A DNA stretch of 64,000 nucleotides from Salipiger bermudensis. GTDB taxonomy: Bacteria; Pseudomonadota; Alphaproteobacteria; Rhodobacterales; Rhodobacteraceae. The DNA lies in NCBI RefSeq assembly GCF_020171625.1, contig NZ_JAIUZY010000003.1, positions 1-64,000 on the forward strand, given 5' to 3'. Below the pieces are notes generated by a model that was not told the origin of the DNA, did no database searches, and saw only the letters and a program-made list of their open reading frames with translations. This document shows, one piece after another, positions 47,833 to 56,761 of the stretch. A program made the position numbers and the translations under genes. Position 1 is the first letter of the stretch; the number at the start of each line of letters is the position of its first letter.

Positions 47833-47864
47833 CTCTCCGCAGTATCTGCTGACACCGCGGAGAG
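47833..47864 (-). terminator. Hairpin downstream of the fasciclin gene
   Basis: CTCTCCGC and GCGGAGAG (47833-47840 and 47857-47864) pair over 8 bp with a 16-base loop, about 50 bases after the fasciclin-protein stop; no clear T-run follows. Confidence 0.4.
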
Positions 47865-47913
47865 AGAGCCGCCCGGCCAAGTCGGGGGGAAAGGACCGGG
47901 CAGCGGGGGGCTC

Positions 47914-48468
47914 TTACATCGCCGGCAGGAGAACCCGGTCGATGACGTGGATCACGCCGTTCGACTGGCGCACATCCGCGATGGTCACGTTCGCGGTGCG
48001 GCCCTGCTCGTCGGTCAGGGTGATCGTGCCGCCCTCCATCTTCGCCTGCAGCGTGCAGCCGCCGACCGTCGGCACCGGGTGCATCCCGCCGTCATCGGCG
48101 ATCATGCCGGCAATCGCGTCAGACATCGCGCTGGTCGCGACGACGTGGCAGGTCAGGATCTGTGCGAGCTGCGCCTTGTTCTCGTCCATCATCAGCTGCG
48201 ACAGGCTGTCGTCGGAAATCTTGTCGAAGGCGTCATCGGTCGGCGCGAAGACGGTGAACGGCCCCTCACCCATCAGCGTGTCGACGAGGCCGGCCTGCTT
48301 GACCGCGGCCACGAGGGTCTCGTGATCGGCCGAGTTCACGGCGTTCTCGACGATGTTCTTGTCGGCATACATCGGCGCGCCGCCGACCATCGGGTTGTCC
48401 TGCGCCAGCGCCGGGGCGGCGGCAAGGGCAAGGGCGGATGCGACGATGGTGCTCTTGAAGATGGTCAT
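47914..48468 (-). CDS. Exported fasciclin-domain protein
   Basis: 184 residues. Residues 1-22 are a signal peptide ending ALAQ. The FAS1 domain shows NSADHETLVAAVKQAGLVDT, then GPFTVFAPTDDAFDKI, ILTCHVVATSAM and the C-terminal NGVIHVIDRVLLPA. FAS1 proteins mediate adhesion or hold extracellular components; single-domain exported forms are common in Rhodobacteraceae. Two cysteines (CHVV and CTLQ) may form a disulfide. Alone in its transcription unit. Confidence 0.92.
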   Translation of the reverse strand: MTIFKSTIVASALALAAAPALAQDNPMVGGAPMYADKNIVENAVNSADHETLVAAVKQAGLVDTLMGEGPFTVFAPTDDAFDKISDDSLSQLMMDENKAQLAQILTCHVVATSAMSDAIAGMIADDGGMHPVPTVGGCTLQAKMEGGTITLTDEQGRTANVTIADVRQSNGVIHVIDRVLLPAM

Positions 48469-48895
48469 TTGTATTTCCTCCTGGTTGGTCTCCTCCCACC
48501 CCCGATCGGAGCGGGTATGCCTACAACCACGAAGCCTGTTTCGGGGGAGTTTCAGGGAAAATGTTCACGTAACCGTGAGCCGCTCGACCCATCCGCGAGA
48601 CCGTCTCTGCGCCGATTGTGCCCCCTCTCGCCAGCCTGCGCCCAGGGTCAGGGCCGGGCGACGCGACGAAAGCCCAGTCAGAGCAAGCCGCGCCATCGCC
48701 AACCCGCGGGGCCGGGACGCTCCAGCACCGAAGCTGACCACGGAGTGCACCCGGAAAGTTCATTTCTCCCCTGGAGCGCCGCCCGTTCACAGGCCGAAAC
48801 GCGCCCCGGGAGCGCGTCCGGGAAGCCGGCCCAACCCCGGGGCTCCGCCCGTTCGCCGGCGAAACGCTCCCCCGGAGCGTTTCCGGGAAGCCGGC
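48469..48895. repeat. Intergenic region with a 66-bp-period tandem duplication next to phnM
   Basis: Two similar copies of about 52 bases (48779-48830 and 48845-48895) start with CCGCCCGTTC and end with GGAAGCCGGC. Each holds a hairpin; the second, GAAACGCTCC-CCC-GGAGCGTTTC (48861-48883), is perfect. On the minus strand this would follow phnM directly and may terminate it. The rest of the region shows no gene. Confidence 0.6.
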
Positions 48896-50071
48896 TCACC
48901 CCACTTGGCGGCCATGGCTCCAGACGCCGCGGATCACCGGCACACCCTCGATATGCGCCACCCGCACCAGATCGGCGAACAGCCCCTCGGCGATCACCCC
49001 ACGGTCGTCGAGCCCCGTGGCCCGCGCCGGGGCCGCCGTCACCGTGGCGATGGCGCGCGGCAGGTCCTCCCAGATGCCTGCCAGCTGAAAGGCCGAGGTC
49101 ATCAGCGCCGAGGGCACGTAGTCCGAGGACAGGATGTCGAGGAAACCGCGCTCGGCCAGCTCCGCCGCCGCCACGTTGCCGGAATGCGAGCCGCCCCGGA
49201 TCAGGTTCGGCGCGCCCATCATCACCGCGATGCCATGGGCGTGGCAAGCCTCCGCCGCCTCCACCGTGGTCGGGAACTCTGCCAGCCGCACGCCGTGTCC
49301 GGCGCTCACCGAAACATGCGCGGCGGTGGTGTCGTCATGGCTCGCCAGCACAGCGCCCAGACGCCGCGCCGCCGCCACCGCGCCGGCCTCGTGCGCGGCG
49401 CCAAGCCGGTCGTGGATCGCGCGCAGCCCGGCCACGTGATCGGCGAACTGGTCCTCCGACATGCCATGCTTGCCGCAGACGTAGTCCTTCAGCTTCGACA
49501 GGTCGCGGAACTGCCGCTGGCCGGGCGTGTGGTCCATGATCGACAGGATGCCCACCCGGTCGGCCTCACCGAACTCCTCGAGCTCGTCGAGCAGCGTCTC
49601 CGAGCAGACCTCGGCCCGCAGGTGCAGGAAATGGCTGATCCGCAGCATCCCCTTGGTCCGCGCCTGCATCAGCTCGCTGGCCAGCGCGCGGGCGTACTTG
49701 CGGTAATCCGTGCGCCCGCCCGAGATCACCGAGCCCACACGCATGGCGTCGAACACCGTGGTGATGCCCACCGAGGCCAGCTCGCCGTCATGCGCCTGGA
49801 TGGCCGCCGCGTGCGGCCAGTCGACCTTGGGGCGCGGCTGGATGTGGCGCTCGAGATTGTCGGTGTGCAGCTCGATCAGGCCCGGGATCAGCAGATCGCC
49901 GTCGCAGTCGATCGCCCCCGCCGGCGCCACTCCGCCCTGCTCCACCGCCGCGATGCGCCCGTCGCGCATCAGCACGCTGCCGCGCACCACCTCGTGCTCG
50001 AGAACGATGCGCGCGTTCGCCAGCACCGTCTCGCCGTTGGCCTGAATATGGCCCAGGCTCATCTCGCCCAT
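48896..50071 (-). CDS. phnM: Alpha-D-ribose 1-methylphosphonate 5-triphosphate diphosphatase, paralogue 1
   Basis: 391 residues of the PhnM amidohydrolase family. PhnM releases pyrophosphate from the triphosphate intermediate of the C-P lyase pathway. Visible elements: DGDLLIPGLIELHTDNLERHIQPRP near residue 60 (written here as two parts of the metal-binding loop, HTDN and ERH), ILSIMDHTPGQRQ, GAVLASHDDTT and VMMGAPNLIRGGSHSGN. It is divergent from the DUF1045 gene, with only 44 bases between starts, and separate from phnGHIJKLN. A second PhnM at 56762 shares about the same length and motifs. Confidence 0.9.
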   Translation of the reverse strand: MGEMSLGHIQANGETVLANARIVLEHEVVRGSVLMRDGRIAAVEQGGVAPAGAIDCDGDLLIPGLIELHTDNLERHIQPRPKVDWPHAAAIQAHDGELASVGITTVFDAMRVGSVISGGRTDYRKYARALASELMQARTKGMLRISHFLHLRAEVCSETLLDELEEFGEADRVGILSIMDHTPGQRQFRDLSKLKDYVCGKHGMSEDQFADHVAGLRAIHDRLGAAHEAGAVAAARRLGAVLASHDDTTAAHVSVSAGHGVRLAEFPTTVEAAEACHAHGIAVMMGAPNLIRGGSHSGNVAAAELAERGFLDILSSDYVPSALMTSAFQLAGIWEDLPRAIATVTAAPARATGLDDRGVIAEGLFADLVRVAHIEGVPVIRGVWSHGRQVG

Positions 50072-50115
50072 GCTCTGCCCTTTCTGTCGTCATCATTCCG
50101 TGACATGACGGATCT

Positions 50116-50811
50116 ATGCCCGCGCCCATGACACATTTCAGCCGTTACGCCGTCTACTACGCCCCCGAGCCGGGGCCGTTTGCCGAATTCACCGCCCGGT
50201 GGCTGGGCTGGGATGCCGCCGCGGGCACGGAGCGCGAGCACCCCGATGTGCCCGGCGTGCCGCTGCCGGTGGCCGAGATCACCGCCACGCCGCGCAAATA
50301 CGGCTTCCACGGCACGCTCAAACCTCCCTTCCGCATCACCGGCAGCCGCGCCGCGCTCGAGGCCGACCTCGCGGCCCTTGCCGCCACGCTGGCGCCCGCC
50401 GAGATGCCGGGCCTCGCGCTCACCCGTCTCGGCAGCTTCGTCGCCCTGACGCCCGAGGGCGATACCGCGGGCCTCGCGCGCATCGCGGCCCAGACCGTGC
50501 GGGCGCTCGATCCGCACCGCGCCGCGCCCGGCGAAGACGAGCTCGCCCGTCGCCGCAAGGCCAATCTCTCGCCCGCGCAGGAGAAGAACCTGCTGCGCTG
50601 GGGGTATCCTTACGTGATGGAGGAGTTCCGCTTCCATCTCACCCTGACCGGCCGCCTGCCCCGCGCCCAGGCCGAGGCCACCATGGCGGCCCTCGCCCCC
50701 GTGCTCGAGCCGCTGGCGCCGCGCCCGTTCCGCGTCGACGCGCTCTGCCTCTTCGGCGAGGACGAGGCGGGCCGCTTCCACCTGCTGCACCGCTACGCCC
50801 TCACCGGCTGA
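50116..50811 (+). CDS. DUF1045 phosphonate-metabolism protein (2H phosphoesterase-like)
   Basis: 231 residues from the ATG at 50116; an ATG at 50128 is an alternative. Two HxT motifs, FHGTLKPPF near residue 75 and FHLTLTGRLP near residue 178, give the paired His-x-Thr layout of the 2H phosphoesterase superfamily. The family is tied to C-P lyase loci and its members (PhnPP-like) may act on cyclic ribose phosphate intermediates; the precise activity is not shown here. The 3' end overlaps that of the opposite-strand phnN gene by 19 bases. The open frame is well defined at both ends. Confidence 0.8.
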   Translation: MPAPMTHFSRYAVYYAPEPGPFAEFTARWLGWDAAAGTEREHPDVPGVPLPVAEITATPRKYGFHGTLKPPFRITGSRAALEADLAALAATLAPAEMPGLALTRLGSFVALTPEGDTAGLARIAAQTVRALDPHRAAPGEDELARRRKANLSPAQEKNLLRWGYPYVMEEFRFHLTLTGRLPRAQAEATMAALAPVLEPLAPRPFRVDALCLFGEDEAGRFHLLHRYALTG

Positions 50812-51335
50812 AGCGCCGCGAGCATCTGCGCCAGCGCCGCGTCGAGATCGCCCGAGTTGTCGATCTCGCGCACATCCAGCCCCGCGGGCAGCGCAACGCC
50901 CGCCCGCCCCAGCCGCCGGGCGATCTCCGCTGCGCTTTCGCGACCACGGCTTGCGAGCCGCTCGGCCAGCACCTCGGGCCGCGCGGTGACGTGCAGCACC
51001 CGCATCCCCGCGAAGCGCTGCGCCGCCTCGGGCAGCACCGCCCGCGACAGGTTGCAGAGCACCGGGTGGCCCGCCGCCAGCATCGCGTCCACCGCCACCG
51101 GCACGCCATAGCGCAAGCCATGCGCCTGCCAGTGCAGGGCAAAGGCGCCCTCCGCCACCCGCGCCTCGAACGCCGCCTCGCTCACGCCCTCGAACTCCTC
51201 GCCACCGGCGCTTGCAGGCCGGGTGATCACCCGGCGCACCAGCCGCAGCCCCGGCACGCGCGCGGCCATAGCCTCCATCAGCGTGTCCTTGCCCACGCCC
51301 GACGGGCCGACCACGGCAAAGAACCGCCCGCTCAC
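50793..51335 (-). CDS. phnN: Ribose 1,5-bisphosphate phosphokinase
   Basis: 180 residues with the P-loop [15 protein letters not shown] near the start and the later RRVITRPAS and [17 protein letters not shown] motifs of the guanylate-kinase-like family. PhnN turns ribose 1,5-bisphosphate from the C-P lyase pathway into 5-phosphoribosyl diphosphate. The start overlaps the phnL stop by ATGA. The 3' end runs 19 bases into the opposite-strand DUF1045 gene. Confidence 0.93.
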   Translation of the reverse strand: MSGRFFAVVGPSGVGKDTLMEAMAARVPGLRLVRRVITRPASAGGEEFEGVSEAAFEARVAEGAFALHWQAHGLRYGVPVAVDAMLAAGHPVLCNLSRAVLPEAAQRFAGMRVLHVTARPEVLAERLASRGRESAAEIARRLGRAGVALPAGLDVREIDNSGDLDAALAQMLAALQPVRA

Positions 51336-52024
51336 GCCGCGCGCTCCGGGGTGAAGCGGCTGACGTCGATCTCGCGGTCGCAGACCTGCGCCCGTGCCTC
51401 GGCGTCGTGAAAGATCCCCACGATCGCCGCGCCGCGCGCCTTGGCCTCCTCGATCAGCCCCAGCACCACCGCGCGGTTGGTGGCGTCGAGAGAGGCGGTG
51501 GGCTCGTCGAGCAGCATCGCCGGGAAGTCATGCGCGAAGCCGCGCGCGATGTTCACCCGCTGCTGCTCGCCGCCGGAGAACGTCGTCGGCGACAGCGCCC
51601 ACAGACGCTCCGGCACGTTGAGCCGCGCCAGCAGGTCCCGCGCCCGCGCCTCGCCCGCCTCGCGGCTGCCGCCCGCCGCCCGGACCGGCTCGGCCACCAC
51701 CTCCAGCGTCGGCACCCGCGGCACCACGCGGAGGAACTGGCTCACATAGCCCAGCACCTCGCGGCGCATCGCGAGGATCTCGCGCGGCTCCGCCCCACTC
51801 ACCTCGACATCGCCGACCAAGATGCGCCCGCCATCGGCGAGGTAGTTGCCGTAGAGCATCCGCATCAAGGTCGACTTACCGGCGCCGGAGTCGCCCACCA
51901 GCGCCACGCACTCGCCGCGCCGCACCGAAAGCGCCGCCCCCGCCATCACCGGGATCACCGCGCCGCCCTGATTGTGCAGCACGAAACTCTTCGACACGTC
52001 CGAGACCCGGATCATCGCTTCCAT
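51332..52024 (-). CDS. phnL: C-P lyase system ABC-like protein
   Basis: 230 residues from the ATG at 52024, preceded by AAGGACAGGGCGG; an ATG three codons on (52015) is possible. It is an ABC ATPase domain without a permease: [16 protein letters not shown] (Walker A), [14 protein letters not shown] (signature), [11 protein letters not shown] (Walker B) and IFHDAEAR (H-loop). PhnL belongs to the C-P lyase pathway and forms the PhnI-PhnG-PhnH-PhnL triphosphate-forming step. The 70-base gap to phnK is filled by a repeat with a hairpin. Confidence 0.92.
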   Translation of the reverse strand: MEAMIRVSDVSKSFVLHNQGGAVIPVMAGAALSVRRGECVALVGDSGAGKSTLMRMLYGNYLADGGRILVGDVEVSGAEPREILAMRREVLGYVSQFLRVVPRVPTLEVVAEPVRAAGGSREAGEARARDLLARLNVPERLWALSPTTFSGGEQQRVNIARGFAHDFPAMLLDEPTASLDATNRAVVLGLIEEAKARGAAIVGIFHDAEARAQVCDREIDVSRFTPERAA

Positions 52025-52034
52025 CCGCCCTGTC

Positions 52035-52085
52035 CTTCTCTGGTTTCCAAATACCTTCGGGGGTCCGGGGGCAGACAGCCCCCGG
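52035..52085 (+). repeat. Repeat-family member with hairpin in the phnK-phnL gap
   Basis: The core CTTCTCTGGTTTCCAAATACCTTCGGGGG (52035-52063) matches the other family members. A hairpin CCGGGGG / CCCCCGG (52065-52071 with 52079-52085) follows. It sits inside the phn operon, at its only gap longer than a few bases. Confidence 0.65.
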
Positions 52086-52094
52086 TCCGGCGTC

Positions 52095-52865
52095 TCAAAC
52101 CTGCAGCACGCTGGAGACGAGCAGCTGGGTGTAGCCATGCTGCGGATCGTCCAGCACCTGATCGGTGAGACCGGTCTCGACCACCGCGCCCGACTTCATC
52201 ACCATCAGCCGGTCGGCCAGAAGCCGCACCACGGCAAGATCGTGGGTGACGATGATCGCCGAGAGCCCCATCTCGCGCACCAGCCCGCGCAGCAGGTCCA
52301 GAAGCCGCGCCTGCACGCTGACGTCCAGCCCGCCGGTCGGCTCGTCCATGAACACCAGCCGCGGCCCGGTGACGAGGTTGCGCGCGATCTGCAGCCGCTG
52401 CTGCATCCCGCCCGAAAACGCCCTCGGCCGGTCGTCGACCCGGTCCTCGGCGATCTCGACCCGGCCCAGCCAGTCCACCGCCTGCGCGCGGATGTCGCCG
52501 TAATGCCGGGCGCCCACCGCCATCAGCCGCTCGCCCACATTGGCCCCGGCGCTGACGCCCATGCGCAGCCCGTCGCGGGCGTTCTGGTGCACGAAGGCCC
52601 AGTCGGTGCGCCCCAGCATCCGCCGCGCGGGCTCGGACATGGTCAGCGTGTCGACCGGCCCGTCGCCGCGGGTGTCGAAGATCACCTGCCCCTCGTCGGG
52701 GGCGAGATGCCCGGCAAGGCAGTTCAGCAGCGTCGACTTGCCCGAGCCGCTCTCGCCGACGATGCCCATCACCTCGCCCGGGTAGAGATCGAAGCTCACA
52801 TCGCCGCAGCCGAGCCGGGCGCCGTAGCGTTTGGTCAGATCCCTGACCTGCAACAAGGGCGTCAT
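52095..52865 (-). CDS. phnK: C-P lyase core-associated ABC-like ATPase
   Basis: 256 residues. ABC ATPase motifs: [19 protein letters not shown] (Walker A), [14 protein letters not shown] (signature), [20 protein letters not shown] (Walker B and D-loop) and [13 protein letters not shown] (H-loop). In E. coli, PhnK binds the PhnGHIJ core. The start overlaps the phnJ stop by ATGA. It belongs to the oligopeptide-importer-like class of ABC proteins. Confidence 0.95.
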   Translation of the reverse strand: MTPLLQVRDLTKRYGARLGCGDVSFDLYPGEVMGIVGESGSGKSTLLNCLAGHLAPDEGQVIFDTRGDGPVDTLTMSEPARRMLGRTDWAFVHQNARDGLRMGVSAGANVGERLMAVGARHYGDIRAQAVDWLGRVEIAEDRVDDRPRAFSGGMQQRLQIARNLVTGPRLVFMDEPTGGLDVSVQARLLDLLRGLVREMGLSAIIVTHDLAVVRLLADRLMVMKSGAVVETGLTDQVLDDPQHGYTQLLVSSVLQV

Positions 52866-53740
52866 GCCGCGTCCTCCGCTGAGAGGCGCCCGCGATGGCC
52901 CTCGGCCTGTCGCGCGGCGCAGAAATCGGTGTCCGAGCAGACAAACATCCGCCCGCCCGCGTCGTCGGTGATCACCTCGTCGAGGTAGCTGGTGCCGCAG
53001 CCGCAGAGATCGCAATCGTGATCCGCCTTGCTGGGCTCGAACGGGTGATCCTCGAAATCGAGGCTCACCACCTGCGTGTAGGGCGGGATCGCGTAGATCC
53101 GCTGTTCGCGCCCGGCGCCGAACAGCTGGATCGCGCCGCTCTCGAGCTTGGGATTGTCGAACTTGGGGATCGGCGACGGGTCCATCACGTAGCGCCCCTC
53201 GACCTTGACCGGGTAGGCATAGGCGGTCGAGATCGCGCCGTTATGGGCGATGTCCTCGTAGAGCTTCACATACATCAGCCCGTATTCCTCGAGCGCGTGC
53301 ATCTTGCGGCTCTCGGTCTCGCGCGGCTCGAGGAAGCGCAGCGGCTCGGGGATCGGCACCTGATAGACAAGGATCTGCCCCTCGCCGAGCGGCGCCTCGG
53401 GGATGCGGTGCCGGGTCTGGATGACGCTGGCCTCCGCGGTGTGCTCGGTGGTCTCGACGCCGGCGGTGCGCTCGAAGAACTTGCGGATCGAGACCGCGTT
53501 GGTGGTGTCGTCGGCGCCCTGGTCGATGACCTTGAGCCGGTCCCCCGGGGTCAGGCAGGCGGCGGTGACCTGCACGCCGCCGGTGCCCCAGCCATAGGGC
53601 ATCGGCATCTCGCGCGAGGCGAAGGGCACCTGGTAGCCGGGGATGGCCAGCGCCTTCAGCAGCGCGCGACGGATCATTCGCTTGGTCTGCTCGTCGAGAT
53701 AGGCGAAGTTGTAGGCCGGGTCGTGCTGCATCGCGGTCAT
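52862..53740 (-). CDS. phnJ: Alpha-D-ribose 1-methylphosphonate 5-phosphate C-P lyase
   Basis: 292 residues. PhnJ is the radical-SAM enzyme that cleaves the carbon-phosphorus bond, using a [4Fe-4S] cluster and a Gly/Cys radical. The C-terminal cysteines are present: DCDLCGCG (about residue 243) and VCSDTDFCAARQ (about residue 270) hold the cluster ligands and the thiyl-radical Cys. FGAGREQRIYAIPPYTQV and PIPKFDNPKLE are typical core segments. Start and stop overlap phnI and phnK. It is of normal length. Confidence 0.97.
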   Translation of the reverse strand: MTAMQHDPAYNFAYLDEQTKRMIRRALLKALAIPGYQVPFASREMPMPYGWGTGGVQVTAACLTPGDRLKVIDQGADDTTNAVSIRKFFERTAGVETTEHTAEASVIQTRHRIPEAPLGEGQILVYQVPIPEPLRFLEPRETESRKMHALEEYGLMYVKLYEDIAHNGAISTAYAYPVKVEGRYVMDPSPIPKFDNPKLESGAIQLFGAGREQRIYAIPPYTQVVSLDFEDHPFEPSKADHDCDLCGCGTSYLDEVITDDAGGRMFVCSDTDFCAARQAEGHRGRLSAEDAA

Positions 53741-54822
53741 TCCGCCGCCTCCTTCATGCTGCCCTCGGCCTCCCGGCGCATCTTGCGCACCAGCTCGAGC
53801 TCCGACTGGAAGTCGACATAGTGCGGCAGCTTGATGTGCTCGAGAAAGCCGGTGGCCTGGATGTTGTCGGAATGGGCGAGGACAAACTCCTCGTCCTGCG
53901 CCGGGGCGCCGACATTCTCCTCGCCCAGCTCCTCCCAGCGCAGCGCGCGGTCGACCAGCGCCATGGAGATCGCCTTGCGCTCGGTCTGGCCGAAGACCAG
54001 CCCGTAGCCGCGGGTGAACTGCGCCGGCTCGGTCTTAGAGCCCATGAACTGGTTCACCGTCTCGCATTCGGTGAGGGTGACCTCGCCGATGCAGATGTCG
54101 AAGCCCAGCTCGGAGATCTCCATCTCGACCTCGACCGCCCCGATGCGCAGCTCGCCCACGAAGGGGTGGTTGCGCCCGTAGCCGCGCTGGGTGGAATAGG
54201 CCATGCCCAGCACGAAGCCCTCGTCGCCACGGGTCAGCGCCTGCAGGCGCAAGGCCCGGTCGGCGGGGTACTCCATCGGCTGGCGGGTCATGTCGGCCGG
54301 CGTCTCGTCGCTGTGAGCTTCGTCCTGTATCAACCCGTCGCGATTGAGAAACTCGGTGATGCGCGGCGTCGGCGCCTCGGTCGGCTCGGCCTGACGCGCC
54401 ACCGGTGCCGCGCCCTCGGCGGCAAGTTTGAAATCGAGCAGCCGGTGGGTGTAGTCGAAGGTCGGGCCAAGCACCTGCCCGCCCGGCGCGTCCTTGAAGG
54501 TCGCGCTGACGCGGCGGTCGCAGCGCATCGCACCGGTGTCTACGGCGCGCGAATGGCCGATGCGCGGTAGCGTCGTGCGGTAGGCCCGGATCAGGAAGAT
54601 CGCCTCGATCAGGTCGCCGCGCGCCTGCTTGATCGCCAGCGCCGCCAGCTCGGGATCGTAGAGCGAGCCCTCGGCCATCACGCGGTTCACCGCGAGGCTC
54701 ATCTGCTCCCGGATCTGCGCCAGCGACAGCTCGGGCACCTCGGGGTCGCCGCGGCGCTCCTCGGCGAGCCAGTCATGCGCGGCGTCGATGGCGCGCTCGC
54801 CGCCCTTTACAGCCACATACAT
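53737..54822 (-). CDS. phnI: C-P lyase core subunit PhnI
   Basis: 361 residues from the ATG at 54822. PhnI provides the nucleosidase site that forms the ribose 1-phosphonate triphosphate with PhnG, PhnH and PhnL. MYVAVKGGERAIDAAHDWL, LAVNRVMAEGSLYDP, AYRTTLPRIGHSR and LEHIKLPHYVDFQSELELV are strongly conserved PhnI segments. The stop overlaps the phnJ start and the start overlaps the phnH stop. Confidence 0.97.
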   Translation of the reverse strand: MYVAVKGGERAIDAAHDWLAEERRGDPEVPELSLAQIREQMSLAVNRVMAEGSLYDPELAALAIKQARGDLIEAIFLIRAYRTTLPRIGHSRAVDTGAMRCDRRVSATFKDAPGGQVLGPTFDYTHRLLDFKLAAEGAAPVARQAEPTEAPTPRITEFLNRDGLIQDEAHSDETPADMTRQPMEYPADRALRLQALTRGDEGFVLGMAYSTQRGYGRNHPFVGELRIGAVEVEMEISELGFDICIGEVTLTECETVNQFMGSKTEPAQFTRGYGLVFGQTERKAISMALVDRALRWEELGEENVGAPAQDEEFVLAHSDNIQATGFLEHIKLPHYVDFQSELELVRKMRREAEGSMKEAAE

Positions 54823-55391
54823 CAGAGCGCCTCCGTTCTCGTGGTGCGCGGCAGCGCCGCGAGGCGGCCTTCGCAGGTGAAATAGCAATCCCAGCCCAGC
54901 GGGAAGCGCCCGGCATTGCGCTGGAAGGCCGCGGTCTCGGGCAGCGAGAGATGCGCCTCGGTCTCGATCCCCGGACCGGTGAGCCGCACGCCCTCGGCGC
55001 GCAGCTCCTCCATCTCGACGATCAGCGTCACCGAGCGGTCGGGATACTCCGCCGTGCCGATGGCATAGGCGTCATGCGGCGCCAGCGCGTCCCACCGCCC
55101 GAGGGCAAACATCGCCTCGCTAGGGCCGACCATCGGCGCGCCGACTTGGAAAGCGATCCAGTCGCGCACCCCCTGCGTGTCATGCCCGGGCGCGAGGTAG
55201 AGCGGCGTCTCGCCGTCGCAGAGCGTCAGCAGCAGGACCGCCGCCGCCGTGCTCAGAGGCGCGGGCGCCTCGGCCCCCGCCACCTCGTGCAGGCTGCCCG
55301 GGCAGGCCATCGCCTCAAGCGCGGCGCGAAAGGCACGCGCGGCCTCGACCGGCGCGTCGGTGAACCCGCCGCTGAGTGCGTCGTCTCGCAT
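54822..55391 (-). CDS. phnH: C-P lyase core subunit PhnH
   Basis: 189 residues. PhnH belongs to the PhnGHIJ core and has a PLP-transferase-like fold without cofactor. The start shows FRAALEAMACPGSLHEVAG and the centre LLLTLCDGETPLYLAPG, both typical. It overlaps phnG upstream and phnI downstream by one or a few bases, in the fixed order G-H-I-J. Confidence 0.95.
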   Translation of the reverse strand: MRDDALSGGFTDAPVEAARAFRAALEAMACPGSLHEVAGAEAPAPLSTAAAVLLLTLCDGETPLYLAPGHDTQGVRDWIAFQVGAPMVGPSEAMFALGRWDALAPHDAYAIGTAEYPDRSVTLIVEMEELRAEGVRLTGPGIETEAHLSLPETAAFQRNAGRFPLGWDCYFTCEGRLAALPRTTRTEAL

Positions 55392-55846
55392 CAGTCCTCT
55401 CCCCGAACCATTGTGAAGAACTCGACCTTGGTGGCCGCGGCCTTGGCGGCCCGCTCTCGGCGCGACGCCGCCTCGGCCTCGGCCAGCGGGGCGATCACCG
55501 CCTCGCGCAGCGTCTCGGCCTTCGGCCCTTGCATCAGCGCATCGACGAGCGCCGCGCGCTCCGCATGGGTCTTGTCACGGCCCTGCACGTAGCCATGCCC
55601 GACCTCGCCGGTCTCGAGCCTGAGCGCGCAGCGCGTCACCGTCATCTCGCCCATGTTGAAGGGCGCGCCGGTGCCGCCGGCCCGGCCACGCACCATCACG
55701 CCACCGGTCTCGGGCATCCGCAGCCACGCGTGCGCCGGGGCCGCGACTGCCGCCTCGAAAAGCTCTGCCAGCCGCGCCGCGGGCGCCCGGGCCAGCAGCC
55801 CCATCCAGCGCTGCCGCGCCTCGGTTCCGACTTCCGTCACATTCAT
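55391..55846 (-). CDS. phnG: C-P lyase core subunit PhnG
   Basis: 151 residues from the ATG at 55846. First gene of the phnG-H-I-J-K-L-N operon. The segments RQRWMGLLARAP, GRAGGTGAPFNMGEMTVTRC and YVQGRDKTHAERAALVDALM are family hallmarks. The promoter lies in the 112-base gap shared with divergent phnF, which holds a perfect palindrome. Confidence 0.95.
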   Translation of the reverse strand: MNVTEVGTEARQRWMGLLARAPAARLAELFEAAVAAPAHAWLRMPETGGVMVRGRAGGTGAPFNMGEMTVTRCALRLETGEVGHGYVQGRDKTHAERAALVDALMQGPKAETLREAVIAPLAEAEAASRRERAAKAAATKVEFFTMVRGED

Positions 55847-55863
55847 CTGGACAACCTTGCCGA

Positions 55864-55891
55864 CTTGTCTAGGTTTATATACAACTAGACA
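55864..55891. promoter_or_regulatory. Perfect palindrome between phnG and phnF, probable PhnF operator
   Basis: TTGTCTAG (55864-55871) and CTAGACAA (55884-55891) form an inverted repeat around GTTTATATACAA. GACAA at 55850-55854 with TTGTC at 55864-55868 makes an overlapping second half-pair. The AT-rich centre could be a -10 element. It is the natural site for the GntR-type regulator PhnF to control both phnG and itself. Confidence 0.7.
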
Positions 55892-55958
55892 AATCATGAG
55901 CCGAGTCGCCCCGAAGCGCAAGCCAACTTGCGTGAAGTTTCAATGACAGGAGCCGAGC

Positions 55959-56714
55959 ATGGCCCGCAGCCCGATCTGGAAATCCATCGCCGCCGAGCTC
56001 GAAGGCGAGATCGCCCGCGGCCTCTACCGCGCCGGGGACAAGCTGCCGACCGAGGCCGAGCTGTCCTCCCGCTTCGGGGTCAACCGCCACACCGCGCGCC
56101 GGGCGCTGGCCGATCTCGCCGAGCGTGACCTCGTGCACAGCCGGCGCGGCGCGGGCGTGTTCGTGAAGGCCACGCCGCTCGATTATCCCATCGGCGAGCG
56201 GGTGCGCTTTTCGCAGAACCTGCGCGCCTCGGGGCGGCTGCCGGAAAAGCGCGTGCTGCGGATCGAGACCCGCCCCGCCGACCGCGCCGAGGCCGAGGCG
56301 CTGTCACTGGCAGAGGGGGCAGAGGTGATCGTCTACGAGGGCCTGTCGCTGGCCGAGGCGATGCCGGTGGCGCATTTCATCAGCTGCTTTCCCGCCGCGC
56401 GCTTTCCGGGTCTCGCGGCCACGCTGGCCGAGGTCACCTCGGTCACCAAGGCGCTGAACGCCAACGGCATCGCCGATTACACCCGCGCCCGCACCCGGCT
56501 GACCGCCGAAGCCGCGACACCGACGCAGGCGCTTCACCTGACCATGCGCGAGGGCGCGCCGCTGCTGCGGGCCGAAGGCGTCAACGTCGATGCCGAGGGC
56601 CAGCCGCTGGAATACGGGCTGACATGGTTTGCCGGCGACCGGGTGGCGCTCACGTTTTCTTCAGACGATGTGGGCACGCAGGAGCAGACAGGGCCGCAAA
56701 CGTCACAGCCCTGA
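55959..56714 (+). CDS. phnF: GntR-family regulator of phosphonate utilisation
   Basis: 251 residues. The N-terminal winged helix of the HutC/FadR class is clear: LPTEAELSSRFGVNRHTARRA then LADLAERDLVHSRRGAGVFV. The C-terminal ~170 residues form a UTRA effector domain (YEGLSLAEAMPVAHFISC, TRARTRLTAEAATP). It is divergent from phnG across a palindromic operator and upstream of the second phnM. It likely represses the phn genes in the absence of a pathway ligand. Confidence 0.93.
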   Translation: MARSPIWKSIAAELEGEIARGLYRAGDKLPTEAELSSRFGVNRHTARRALADLAERDLVHSRRGAGVFVKATPLDYPIGERVRFSQNLRASGRLPEKRVLRIETRPADRAEAEALSLAEGAEVIVYEGLSLAEAMPVAHFISCFPAARFPGLAATLAEVTSVTKALNANGIADYTRARTRLTAEAATPTQALHLTMREGAPLLRAEGVNVDAEGQPLEYGLTWFAGDRVALTFSSDDVGTQEQTGPQTSQP

Positions 56715-56761
56715 CATTTTGGCGCGCTAGAAGCTGTGGAAAACCTCGAGCGGACACACGC

